A DNA stretch of 64,000 nucleotides. It comes from CAVVAH01 sp963746175 (GTDB taxonomy: Bacteria; Actinomycetota; Actinomycetes; JACCUZ01). The position numbers and the translations under genes are program-made. The stretch lies in NCBI GenBank assembly GCA_963746175.1, contig CAVVAH010000008.1, positions 434,001-498,000 of the forward strand. The letters are read 5' to 3'. Shown in pieces: positions 8,431 through 16,922 of this stretch. Each line of letters opens with the position of its first letter. The stretch's first letter is position 1. Below the pieces are notes generated by a model. The model was given only the letters and a program-made list of their open reading frames with translations. It ran no database searches and had not been told where the DNA came from.

Positions 8431-9291
8431 CTAACCACGGAGGTCGTGGGCGCGGAACGTGATCCGACTGCCGGGACGGGCCTGGGCGGCGCGGTCGGTG
8501 TGGGCGTCCGGCACGACGGCCACCACCGGGTAGCCGCCGGTCACCGGGTGGTCGGCGAGGAACAGCACCGGCTGCCCGGACGGCGGCACCTGCACGGCGC
8601 CGCGCACGAGTCCCTCGCTCGCGAGCTCGCCGCGGCCGGTGCGGTGCAGCGGCTCGCCGTCGAGGCGCAGCGCGACCCGGTTGCTGTCCGGCGTCACGAC
8701 GTACGGCGCCGCCAGCAGCTGCGCGAACGCCTCGGCCGCGAACAGGTCGAGCCGCGGCCCCGGCAGCACGGGCAGCTCGACGTGGCCGTCGACCACCACC
8801 GGGTCGGGCAGCTCGCTGTGGACGCGCGCGAGGTCGCCCACGCCGACGACGTCACCACGTCGCAGCGGCGCGGGGCCGAGACCGGAGAGCAGGTCGGTGG
8901 ATCGCGAGCCGAGCACCGGCGGGACGTCGAAGCCGCCGCGCACCGCGAGGTAGGTGCGCACACCGAGCGCCGGGCGCCCGAGTCGCAGCGTCGAGCCGGT
9001 GGCGAGCCGCACGACGGCCGGCGCGACCTCCTCGGCGTCGACGGTGGCCCTCACGGGCGCCCCGGCGAGCGCGATCTCGACGTCGCCGTGGGCGAGGAGC
9101 CGCAGTCCGCCGAGGGTCACCTCGAGGACCGCCGCGGACGCCGGGTTGCCGATCAGGGCGTTGGCCCGGCGGGCGCTCGACCGGTCGGCCGCGCCCGAGG
9201 GTCCGACGCCGACGGATGCCAGCCCCGGTCGGCCGAGGTCCTGCACCGTCGTCAGCGGGCCGGGTTCGACCACCTCGAGACGGGGCGTCAC
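8431..9291 (-). CDS. pxpC: 5-oxoprolinase subunit C (biotin-dependent carboxyltransferase family)
   Basis: This is the third subunit of the ATP-dependent PxpABC 5-oxoprolinase, which hydrolyses pyroglutamate to glutamate. The 286-residue protein carries the allophanate hydrolase subunit 2/KipA fold, with the opening VEPGPLTTVQDLGRPG and GVGPSGAADR, the central AVRGGFDVPPVLGSRSTD and the C-terminal HPVTGGYPVVAVV. It overlaps pxpB by four bases, and pxpB overlaps pxpA likewise, so the three are one translational unit. The family was once annotated as a kinase inhibitor or urea amidolyase homologue, and the three-gene arrangement favours 5-oxoprolinase. Confidence 0.9.
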   Translation of the reverse strand: MTPRLEVVEPGPLTTVQDLGRPGLASVGVGPSGAADRSSARRANALIGNPASAAVLEVTLGGLRLLAHGDVEIALAGAPVRATVDAEEVAPAVVRLATGSTLRLGRPALGVRTYLAVRGGFDVPPVLGSRSTDLLSGLGPAPLRRGDVVGVGDLARVHSELPDPVVVDGHVELPVLPGPRLDLFAAEAFAQLLAAPYVVTPDSNRVALRLDGEPLHRTGRGELASEGLVRGAVQVPPSGQPVLFLADHPVTGGYPVVAVVPDAHTDRAAQARPGSRITFRAHDLRG

Positions 9292-9908
9292 GGCACGGCC
9301 GCGAACCGCACCCGTGCGCCGGGCACCAGGAGGGCCGGCGGCTCGCGGTCGACGTCCCAGACGACCAGGTCGGTGCTGCCGACGAGCTGCCAGCCGCCGG
9401 GACTGGCCTGCGGGTACACCCCGGCGTACCGCCCGGCGAGCGCCACCGCGCCTGCCGGCACCGAGGTCCGCGGGTCGGCCCGACGTGGCACCTCCGGCCA
9501 GTCGCCGTCCGGCACGAGGTAGCCGAAGCCGGGTGCGAAGCCGGCGAACGCCATCCGCCAGCTGCGCTGCTGGTGCTCGGCGACCAGCCGGTCGGCGGTC
9601 CAGCCGAGCACCGCCGCCACCTCGGCGAGGTCCGCTCCGTCGTACGTCACGGGGACGGTGACCAGCGGCCCGTCGACAGCCGAGAGCGCGTGCGGCCGGC
9701 GGGAGGCGAGGTCGTCGCGCAGCGCGTCGACCGTCGTCGTCGCCGGGTCCACCCGGACGAGCACGGTGCGCTCGGCGGTGACGGCATCGACGAGGCCGAC
9801 AGGTGGGTTATTGCGGATGTCGGCGTGCAGCGCCAGCGCGGCGTCCAGGCCGGCGACCTCGACGAGCACCGCGGTGTCGCCGTACGGCAGGAGCCGCACG
9901 TCGCTCAC
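9288..9908 (-). CDS. pxpB: 5-oxoprolinase subunit B
   Basis: This is the KipI/allophanate hydrolase subunit 1 partner of PxpC. The 206-residue protein begins with RLLPYGDTAVLVEVAG, contains VPVTYDGADLAEVA near the middle, and carries the diagnostic FAGFAPGFGYL and GWQLVGSTDL motifs. I chose the GTG at 9906-9908 because it forms a GTGA overlap with the pxpA stop and because homology begins here. Upstream extensions of the frame run into pxpA and look random. No sporulation kinase is nearby, so the older kinase-inhibitor name does not fit. Confidence 0.9.
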   Translation of the reverse strand: MSDVRLLPYGDTAVLVEVAGLDAALALHADIRNNPPVGLVDAVTAERTVLVRVDPATTTVDALRDDLASRRPHALSAVDGPLVTVPVTYDGADLAEVAAVLGWTADRLVAEHQQRSWRMAFAGFAPGFGYLVPDGDWPEVPRRADPRTSVPAGAVALAGRYAGVYPQASPGGWQLVGSTDLVVWDVDREPPALLVPGARVRFAAVP

Positions 9909-10660
9909 CCGGAACCAGCGAACGGCGCGAGCCCGACGCCGGCGCCGGTCAGCGCCGACCGCACGGCCCGGGCGATCGACACGGCACCTGGTGTGTCGCC
10001 GTGCAGGCACAGCGACTCGGCGTCGACCCGCACGACCGTCCCGTCGGTCGCCACGACCTCCCCCGCCGTCGCCAGCCGCAGGCAGCGGTCGACCACGACG
10101 GCCTCGTCGGTGAGCACGGCACCGGGCTCGCCGCGGGGCACGAGGGTGCCGTCGGCGGAGTACGCCCGGTCGGCGAACGCCTCGTGCACGGGCCGCAGGC
10201 CGGCGGCCTCGGCCAGCGCGAGCCACCGCGACCCCGGCAGACCGAGCACCGCGAGGTCGTCGCCGAACGCCCGGACCCCGGCGACCACCGCCGCGGCCTG
10301 CGCCTCGTGCTGGACGATCGCGTGGTAGAGCGCGCCGTGCGGCTTCACGTACGTCACCCGGCCGCCGACCGACCGGGCCAGCGCGTCGAGCGACGCCACC
10401 TGCTCGAGCACGTCGTCGGCGAGCACGGCCGGATCGACGTCGAGGAACCGGCGGCCGAAACCCTCGCGATCCCGGTAGGACACCTGCGCGCCGATGGCGA
10501 CGCCCCGCTCCACGCAGAGGCCGCTGACGCGGCGCATCGTGCTTGTGTCACCGGAGTGGAACCCGCACGCGACGTTCGCGCTGGTGACGACCTCGACCAG
10601 TCCCGCGTCGTGGGTGGGCACGCCGTCGAGCACCTCGCCCAGATCGGCGTTGAGGTCCAC
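9905..10660 (-). CDS. pxpA: 5-oxoprolinase subunit A (LamB/YcsF family)
   Basis: This is the catalytic-like subunit of PxpABC. The 251-residue protein begins with DLNADLGE, the usual start of this TIM-barrel family. It shows SANVACGFHSGDTSTM near residue 26, the YVKPHGALYH motif near residue 95 and DAESLCLHGDTPGA near the C-terminus, all with conserved metal or substrate residues. The GTG at 10658-10660 was chosen because the family starts directly at VDLNADLGE. The Shine-Dalgarno sequence there is weak. The gene lies 23 bases after argS on the same strand. Confidence 0.88.
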   Translation of the reverse strand: MDLNADLGEVLDGVPTHDAGLVEVVTSANVACGFHSGDTSTMRRVSGLCVERGVAIGAQVSYRDREGFGRRFLDVDPAVLADDVLEQVASLDALARSVGGRVTYVKPHGALYHAIVQHEAQAAAVVAGVRAFGDDLAVLGLPGSRWLALAEAAGLRPVHEAFADRAYSADGTLVPRGEPGAVLTDEAVVVDRCLRLATAGEVVATDGTVVRVDAESLCLHGDTPGAVSIARAVRSALTGAGVGLAPFAGSG

Positions 10661-10683
10661 GGTCGACCGGCCCGTGACCGGTG

Positions 10684-12337
10684 CTACATCCGGTCCGGCG
10701 CGGTGACGCCGAGCAGGCCGAGACCGTTCGCGAGCACGGTGCGGGTCGCCTCGACCAGCCAGAGCCGGGCCCGCTGCACGTCGGTCGGCTCCTCGTCGCC
10801 GCGGGGCAGCACCCGGCAGACGTCGTAGAACCGGTGGTACGTGCCGGCCAGCTCCTCGAGGTAGCGGGCCACCCGGTGCGGCTCGCGCAGCTCGACCGCG
10901 GCCGCGACGACCCGCGGGTACTCGCCGAGAGCGCCCAGCAGGGCTCCCTCGCGATCGTGGGTGAGCAGCTCGGGCCGGAGGTCGCCCTTGTCCAGGCCGA
11001 GGTCGGCGGCGTTGCGCAGCAGGCTGGCGACCCGGGCGTGCGCGTACTGCACGTAGAACACCGGGTTGTCGTTGCTGTTCTTGGCGAGCAGGTCGAGATC
11101 GATGTCGAGGGTGGAGTCGGAGCTGGACCGGACCAGCGCGTAACGACCGGCGTCGACCCCGACGGCGTCGACCAGGTCGTCGATGGAGATGACCGTGCCG
11201 GCCCGCTTGCTCATCCGCAGCGGCTCGCCGTCCTTGACCAGGTTGACCATCTGCCCGATGAGGACCTCGAGGTTCTCGCCCGGCTTGTCGCCGAAGCAGG
11301 CGCACATCGCCATGAGCCGCGGGACGTAGCCGTGGTGGTCGGCGCCGAGCATGATGATGCAGCGGTCGAAGCCCCGCTCCCTTTTGTCGAGGTAGTACGC
11401 CAGGTCACCGCTGATGTACGCCGGTTTCCCGTTGCTGCGCACCACGACTCGGTCCTTGTCGTCGCCGTAGTCGGTGGTGCGCAGCCACAGCGCGCCGTCC
11501 TGCTCGAACATGACCCCCAGCTCCTTCAGCCGGGCGATGGCCCGCTCGGCCGCCCCGGACTCGTGCAGCGAGTTCTCGTGGAACCAGACGTCGAAGTCGG
11601 TGTGGAAGTCGTGCATCGACTGCTTGATCTCGTCGAACATCAGCTGGACGCCGTCGCGCCGGAACACCTCCTGCGCCTCGTCGTCGGGGAGGTCGAGGAC
11701 GCCCAGGTTCTGCGCCACGACGTGCGACGCGATCTCACCGATGTACCCGCCGCCGTAGCCGTCCTCAGGCGCGGGCTCGCCCTTCGCGGCGGCGAGCAGC
11801 GACCGGGCGAACCGGTCTATCTGCGCGCCGTGGTCGTTGAAGTAGTACTCGCGGGTGACGTCGGCACCGTGAGCCGTCATGATCCGGCCGAGGGCGTCGC
11901 CGACGGCGGCCCACCGCACACCGCCCATGTGGATCGGACCGGTGGGGTTGGCGGAGACGAACTCGAGGTTGACCTTCTGCCCGGCCATGGCACTGCCGGT
12001 GCCGTACGACTCGCCGGCCGCCACGATCGTGCGGGCCAGCTCGCCCTGCGCCGCGTCGTCGAGGGTGATGTTGAGGAAGCCGGGGCCGGCGACGTCGACC
12101 CGGGCCACCCCGTCGGCGTCCCGAAGCCGGGTCGCGACCAGCTCGGCGACGTCCCGCGGCGGGCGGCCGGCCGGCTTGGCCAGCTGCAGACGCGACCGAG
12201 GTGGCGTAGTCGCCGTGCTCCTTGACCTTGGGTCGCTCGACCTTCATCTCGTCCGGGACGGGGACGACAAGGTCGCCCGCGTCGACGACTGCCTGGACGG
12301 CAGCCCGGACGGCGGCGGAGAGCTCGGCGGGAGTCAC
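10684..12337 (-). CDS. argS: Arginyl-tRNA synthetase, with a single-base frameshift in this sequence
   Basis: The enzyme charges tRNA-Arg. The first frame starts at ATG 12335-12337 and gives the N-terminal domain through HGDYATSVA. The second frame continues from LQLAKPAGRPPRDVAELV to the end and contains the class I HIGH-type signature ANPTGPIHMGG, the KMSK-type RMSKRAG and the C-terminal anticodon-binding domain. The junction is at about 12190, where one extra A on the plus strand breaks the frame. Removing it gives 550 residues, the normal ArgRS length. Both halves are intact and uninterrupted. Because the gene is normally essential, I regard the shift as a probable sequencing error, although a second argS elsewhere would allow real decay. 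The frame starting at 12108 lacks the tRNA-recognition N-terminal domain. Confidence 0.92.
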
Positions 12338-12422
12338 GCAGTCAGGCTACCGAGCAGCGGCAACGGACTTGTCAGGCTGTCGCGTCGCGGAACCGCCGTC
12401 AGGGCCTGACAGCTGTCCGGGG

Positions 12423-12860
12423 TCAGGAGCCGGGGTGCTCCACGAGGTCGCGCACGGTGCGGACCAGGGTGGTCGGGTCGAAGGGCTTGGTGACGTAGGC
12501 GTCGACGCCGACCTCGTCCCCGCGGCGGAGATCGTCGACCTGCGCGCAGGCCGTCACCATGGCGATCTTCAGGTCCTGGGTCCGCGGGTCCGCGCGCATC
12601 CGCTCGACCGTGTCGAACCCGTCGAGGCGCGGCATCCTCACGTCGATCGTCATGACGTCCGGCCGGACGTCGAGCACCTTCTCCAGCGCGTCCTGCCCGT
12701 CGACGGCCTGGATGACCTCGAACCCCTCGAGCTCGAGGTTGACCGTGATCAGGGTGCGGATGACGTCGCTGTCGTCCACGACGAGGACTCGCGGACGAGG
12801 TGCAAGATGGCCGGTCACGTGGTGGTCCTCGCCGTCGTCGACGGGATGGTGCGGGCTCAC
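12423..12860 (-). CDS. Single-domain response regulator (CheY-like)
   Basis: The 145-residue product is a phosphoacceptor domain without an output domain. The acidic pair lies in VLVVDDSD near residue 27, the phosphorylated Asp in MTIDVRMPRLDG near residue 73 and the conserved Lys in VTKPFDP near residue 125. The first 20 residues (His- and Asp-rich) lie before the conserved fold, and a GTG at the VTGHLAP codon is an alternative start. No kinase lies beside it. Without an output domain it must act through protein contacts or within a phosphorelay. Confidence 0.88.
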   Translation of the reverse strand: MSPHHPVDDGEDHHVTGHLAPRPRVLVVDDSDVIRTLITVNLELEGFEVIQAVDGQDALEKVLDVRPDVMTIDVRMPRLDGFDTVERMRADPRTQDLKIAMVTACAQVDDLRRGDEVGVDAYVTKPFDPTTLVRTVRDLVEHPGS

Positions 12861-12942
12861 GATCGGAGGCTAACCGCGGCGGACGGATGGCGAGGGCGTC
12901 TTGGCAGACTGATAACCTCGGTGCTCGCCACACCCCATCGGC

Positions 12943-13014
12943 GCCCCCGTAGCTCAGGGGATAGAGCACCGCCCTCCGGAGGCGGTGGCGCAGGTTCGAA
13001 TCCTGCCGGGGGCA
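12943..13014 (+). tRNA. tRNA-Arg (anticodon CCG)
   Basis: The cloverleaf is complete. The 7-bp acceptor stem pairs GCCCCCG with CGGGGGC, and the D arm pairs GCTC with GAGC. The anticodon stem CCGCC/GGCGG carries loop CTCCGGA (anticodon CCG), and the T arm is GCAGG/CCTGC around TTCGAAT. The discriminator base is A and CCA is not encoded. A T-run (13016-13020) directly follows and may terminate transcription. It decodes CGG, a common codon in this GC-rich sequence. Confidence 0.97.
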
Positions 13015-13078
13015 CTTTTTGATCTTGGTCGCGGGTCATCCGACAGGTGCTCGGCACCCGCCGCCGTACGCTCTCGCC

Positions 13079-13717
13079 GTGGTCAAGCCGGTCGTCGCCC
13101 GAGTCTGGTACGCCGCGACCGCTGTGGTGGTCGCCGTCGGGATCGTGACGCAGCTGCTCGCGACGGCGGACCTGCACACGGGGTTCTTCGACACCCAGCA
13201 GGGCCGGGTCCTGAGCGTCTTCGCCTACTTCACGATCCAGTCGAACATCCTCGTGATGGTCACGAGCGCCCTGCTCGCCGTCAGGGTCGCGCGGAAGCCC
13301 GAGTGGTTCTGGGTGCTCCGCCTCGACGGCGTCCTCTGCATCGCCGTCACGTTCGTGGTGTTCCACCTCGCGCTGTCCGACCTGCAGGACCTCGAGGGCA
13401 AGGCGAAGACGGCCGACTTCCTGCTGCACACGGCCTCGCCGGTCCTCTGCGTGCTGGGCTGGCTGCTCTTCGGGCCACGCGGGAAGACGTCGTGGCAGGT
13501 CGTGCAGCTCGCCGTCGTCTTCCCGCTCGCCTGGCTGGTCTTCGCCCTGACCCTGCAGCAGCTGACCGCCGGGTTCTCGATGTACCCGTTCCTCGACGTC
13601 ACGGACAACGGCTGGCCACGCGTGCTGTTCAACGCCGCCGTCGTCGCCGTGTTCTTCCTCGGCCTGGCCGCCGCGGGGCACCTGCTCGACGAGCGAGTCC
13701 GCGGCCGCCGGCGTTAG
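13079..13717 (+). CDS. Pr6Pr family integral membrane protein
   Basis: The 212-residue product has about six hydrophobic segments (roughly 7-27, 43-65, 80-103, 117-135, 145-165 and 185-205) and the FTIQSNILVMVTS signature of the Pr6Pr membrane family. Conserved polar residues sit at segment ends (HTASPVLCVLGW). Its function is unknown. The GTG at 13079-13081 was chosen because the basic residues KPVVARVW lead into the first membrane segment, while the upstream ATG at 13019 would add a Pro/His-rich stretch beside the tRNA end. It converges on the cyclase gene, whose corrected stop lies 14 bases away. Confidence 0.85.
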   Translation: MVKPVVARVWYAATAVVVAVGIVTQLLATADLHTGFFDTQQGRVLSVFAYFTIQSNILVMVTSALLAVRVARKPEWFWVLRLDGVLCIAVTFVVFHLALSDLQDLEGKAKTADFLLHTASPVLCVLGWLLFGPRGKTSWQVVQLAVVFPLAWLVFALTLQQLTAGFSMYPFLDVTDNGWPRVLFNAAVVAVFFLGLAAAGHLLDERVRGRRR

Positions 13718-13731
13718 CGACTCGCGAGCGC

Positions 13732-15367
13732 TCACCGAGAGCAGCTCGAAGGCCTCTGTCCGGTCCTGCTTGCCCCGGAGATCGGCAGCACCCAGGGACC
13801 GCACGTCGATGACGGTGCCGGGCTCGGCCCGCACTGCCGCGACCGTCCGACCGGCGAGCGTGATGTGGCCGGGGGCGGACAATCCCTGGAGACGGGCGGC
13901 CGTGTTCGTCGTGTCGCCGATCACCGCGAAGGAGCGCTGCGAGCCGGCTCCCACGTTGCCGACGACGGCCACGCCCGTGTTGACGCCGACGCGGAACCGC
14001 GGCCAGTCGTCGTCCGCGCGGACGTCGGCCGACCGGTCCCGGATGGCGATGGCCGCTCGGACCGCGCGGGCTGCGTGGTCGGGCTGGTCGCCCAGCGCGT
14101 TGAAGACGGTCAGGATCGCGTCGCCCGCGAAGCGCTCGATCAGGCCGCCCTCGCGCTCCACCACCGACGGGACCACCGCACCCCAGTAGGCGTTCAGCAT
14201 CTCGATCACCTCGGTGGCCGGCCGGCCGTCGGCGAAGGTCGTGAAGCCCGCGAGGTCCGCGAACAGCACGGACACCTCCTGCTCCCGTCCGCCGAGGTGG
14301 GCGAGGGCCGGGTCGGCGTCGAGGCGGTCGGCCAGCTGCGGCCCGACGTACTGCCGGAGCAGGCGGTCCATCCGGGACAGCTCGCGAGCCGATTCGGTCA
14401 TCGTCGCGATCTGGTCGCCGGTGAAGCCCCGTGCGCTCAGCAGGTCGGCCGCGGCGTCGACGGTGCCGGACGCGTCGGCGCGCACCAGCTCTGCCATCGC
14501 CGCCGACTGGCGGCTGTCGAGATGCTCCAGCGTCCGGTCCAGGTAGATGCCCCCGAAGGCGCCCGACACCGACCGCGCGTGCCGGTACTCGTGCCGCGAC
14601 GCGAGCACGATCGTGGCGAAGGCGATCGCCATGAGGACGTGCCACTCCCACCACGAGGCCTGCCAGGCGCGGCCGAAGGCCATCGCGATGAGCGCCTCGG
14701 CGAGCAGCACGAACGCCACCGCGACGGCAAGCGGCAACGGGCGGCGGCGCACCCGGTAGATGCGCAGGTAGCGCCAGCCGGCGAACGCGTACGCCGCGAT
14801 GCTGAACGGGAGCAGGACCAGCAGCCAGGGTGCTCGTTCGGAGGCGATCACCCGGTCGAGGGGCGGGACGCCGGCGAGCGATGCGACCGCCCACACGAGC
14901 AGGACGGCGACGAGGCCGACCCGCATCGGGGTCTGCAGCCTCCACAGTCTCGCGGCGTGGGCGTCCAGCTCGAGCGAGGAGGCGGCCGCGAAGGCAGAAG
15001 CCAGGACGAGCCCGACGGGCGTGGCGAGCACGAACCCGCCGTTCGGACCGGCCAGCACCACACCGGGAGTGGCCAGGGCGTGCAGGGCCAGGAAGCCGGC
15101 GCTCGTCAGCAGGACCATGGCCACGAGGAAGAGCCGCTCGTCACGGCTGCGGCTGGCGGACTCGCTCACGAGCAGGCCGAGCGCCACGTTCAGGATCGCG
15201 ACGAGGAACACCAGCCAGAAGTGCGAGGGATGGTGCTCCCAGTGCACGTCGAGCGACGGGACCCGCAGCAGCAGGACGAGTCCGACGATCGGGATGGCGA
15301 GCGCCAGCGCGAGGAACAACGACGAAGGCCCCGCGGCCTTCCGGGGTTCCATCCCGTCATCATGCAC
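13732..15367 (-). CDS. Membrane-bound class III adenylate/guanylate cyclase (3' end uncertain)
   Basis: The N-terminal half (about 1-270) has seven or so transmembrane helices. The C-terminal half is a class III cyclase domain: VLFADLAGFTTF with the first metal Asp (about 370), ERFAGDAILTVFNA with the second (about 415), and VNTGVAVVGNVG and TTNTAARLQG further on. The conserved domain ends at TEAFELLS near 13745, yet the frame stays open to 12857, crossing the whole Pr6Pr gene and the tRNA in antisense. A single extra base near the end would explain this, because a TGA at 13732-13734 lies in the adjacent frame. I therefore report the end there. Two starts (15367 and 15352) are possible. Confidence 0.82.
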
Positions 15368-15430
15368 CGCAGACGAACCGCTGCGGGCCTCGGCCGATCA
15401 GCCGGGTGCGGCCCCGCCGGCTCCCGTACG

Positions 15431-15896
15431 TCAGGCTGCCGGGTGCAGCATCAGGTCGACCGCCGACCGGTCGTCGCGGCTCAGGCACGCGGTCTCCCGG
15501 ACGAGCAACGTCGCCCGCCACTCCGAGAGCCGGCCCTCCGCCAGGGCGGACAAGGAGTGCGGCATCTCACGCACCAGTGCGCTGGCCATTCCGAGGTGCC
15601 GACCCCCGGTGAAGGGGGAGTCGCGCCGAGCGAGAGCGACCTGAGCCGCCACCCCGCGCCCGCGCTGGTCGGCCGCGCACGCCCGCAGCGGCTTCTCGCG
15701 CGCACACCGCCCGGTCGAGCGCCTCGGCAAGCCGGGCCTGCGCCGCGGCCGCCGCCGACTTCAGGTGCTCCAGCGCCGACAACCCGTCGACCAGCGACGC
15801 CTCGCCCGCCGGCTCGAACCGCGCCAGGTCGTCGGCGAACGTCGACACCGCGTCGGCGTCCACCGCCCTCCTGGATGCTGCGGTTCCTTCGAACAT
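15431..15896 (-). pseudogene. Truncated DUF222 (13E12-type HNH endonuclease) relic
   Basis: The 5' part of a DUF222 gene starts at ATG 15894-15896 (MFEGTAASRR) and includes the family segment LSALEHLKSAAAAAQARLA. One extra base near 15675 shifts the frame. The other frame continues with ADQRGRGVAAQVALARRDSP, RHLGMASALVREMPH and EWRATLLVRETACLS, all typical of the family. The protein then stops after LHPAA, far before the HNH nuclease domain expected at the C-terminus. So even with the frame repaired, only about 154 of roughly 400 or more residues remain. A LexA box overlaps the start codon. Confidence 0.8.
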
Positions 15897-15904
15897 GTGT
15901 TCGA
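15889..15904. promoter_or_regulatory. LexA (SOS) box
   Basis: TCGAACATGTGTTCGA matches the actinobacterial LexA consensus TCGAAC-N4-GTTCGA in every fixed position. It overlaps the start codon of the DUF222 relic, so LexA binding there would block transcription or initiation. DUF222/13E12 genes are known to carry such boxes in mycobacteria. Confidence 0.8.
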
Positions 15905-15988
15905 GTCTCAGCGCACCTGCGGGGCAGAAAGCCAGTGTCCACAAGGGAAATCACGGCATCGGACGGACGAACCTGGACCGTGCTCCGA

Positions 15989-16904
15989 TCAGGCGGTGAG
16001 CCCGGCCGCCAGGCGGGCGATGTCCGCGGACCCGACCCGGCAGCAGCCGCCGACGTAGCGCGCACCGGCAGCGACCCACCGCTCCGCGAGGGCCACGTCG
16101 ACGACCGCGCCGTCGCCGGCCCAGGTCCGCGTCCCGCCGTCCCACGACTCACCGCTGTTCGGGTACGCCACCGCCGGCTTGCCCGACGCCGACACCGCGG
16201 CGGACACCAGCGCCTCGACGTACGGCGGGGCGGTGCAGTTGACCCCGACCGCGACGACGGCGTCGACGCCTCGCGCCAGCCCGAAGACCCGCGAGACCGG
16301 CTCCCCCGCGCGAGTGGACGACGAGTCGGCGCACGTCAGCGACAGCCACGCCGGCACCGCCGACCCCAGCGACGACAGCACGTCGATCAGCACTGCCACC
16401 TCCTGCTCGGACGGGATCGTCTCGACGGCGAGCAGGTCGGCGCCGGCAGCCGCCAGCACCTCGAGCCGCTCGGCGTGGAAGTCCCGGAGCAGGTCGGAGG
16501 AGACGTCGTACGCCCCGGTGTACTCCGACCCGTCGGCCAGCACCGCGCCGTACGGCCCGACGGACGCCGCCACCAGTCGCGGGACGCCGTCCTCGGCCTC
16601 GGCAAGATCAGCTGCCTCCCGGGCCAACGTCACCGACCGGCGCATCAGCGCCGCCGCGTCGTCCCGGGACAGACCGCGCGAGGCGAACCCGACGAACGAC
16701 GCCTGGTAGCTCGCCGTCGTCGCCACCCGGGCACCGGCGCGGTAGAACGCCAGGTGGGTGCGACCGGATCTCCGCCGGGTCGTCGAGCAGCAGCCGCGCG
16801 GACCACAGGCCGTCGGACAGGTCGTGACCCCGACGTTCGAGCTCGGTCGCGAAGCCGCCGTCGAGCAGCACCACGTCAGCGCCCTCGATCCGCTCGGAGT
16901 CCAC
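15989..16904 (-). CDS. mmuM: Homocysteine S-methyltransferase, with a single-base frameshift in this sequence
   Basis: The enzyme transfers a methyl group, usually from S-methylmethionine, to homocysteine. The N-terminal frame (ATG at 16902-16904) contains VVLLDGGFATELERRG and the other frame runs from THLAFYRAGARVATTASYQ to the end. The zinc ligands are visible: Cys in GVNCTAPPYVEA and the paired cysteines in YVGGCCRVGS. The frames join at about 16760 by one extra base, and removal gives 304 residues, the normal length. The alternative ATG at 16978 in the second frame gives an unrelated N-terminus. It is divergent from paaN, with 18 bases between the start codons. Confidence 0.9.
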
Positions 16905-16922
16905 GGCGTTAGGTTACGGAGC

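Noticed and set aside
5614..9522. A very long plus-strand open frame of about 1300 codons opposite hom and lysA
   Set aside because: It is antisense to well-identified genes, rich in Arg/Gly/Ala from the GC-rich third positions, and has no domain pattern or ribosome binding site.
8431..10660. KipI/KipA sporulation kinase inhibitor genes
   Set aside because: Presence of the third gene pxpA and the overlapping order point to the PxpABC 5-oxoprolinase. No sporulation kinase is nearby.
12857..13731. An extra C-terminal domain of the membrane cyclase
   Set aside because: It is the antisense translation of the Pr6Pr gene and tRNA-Arg, with Glu/Gln/Arg-rich composition and no domain. I treat it as the result of a missed stop.
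15431..15730. A separate 99-residue gene with ATG at 15730
   Set aside because: It is the shifted second half of the DUF222 relic: its sequence continues the family alignment directly after the frameshift.
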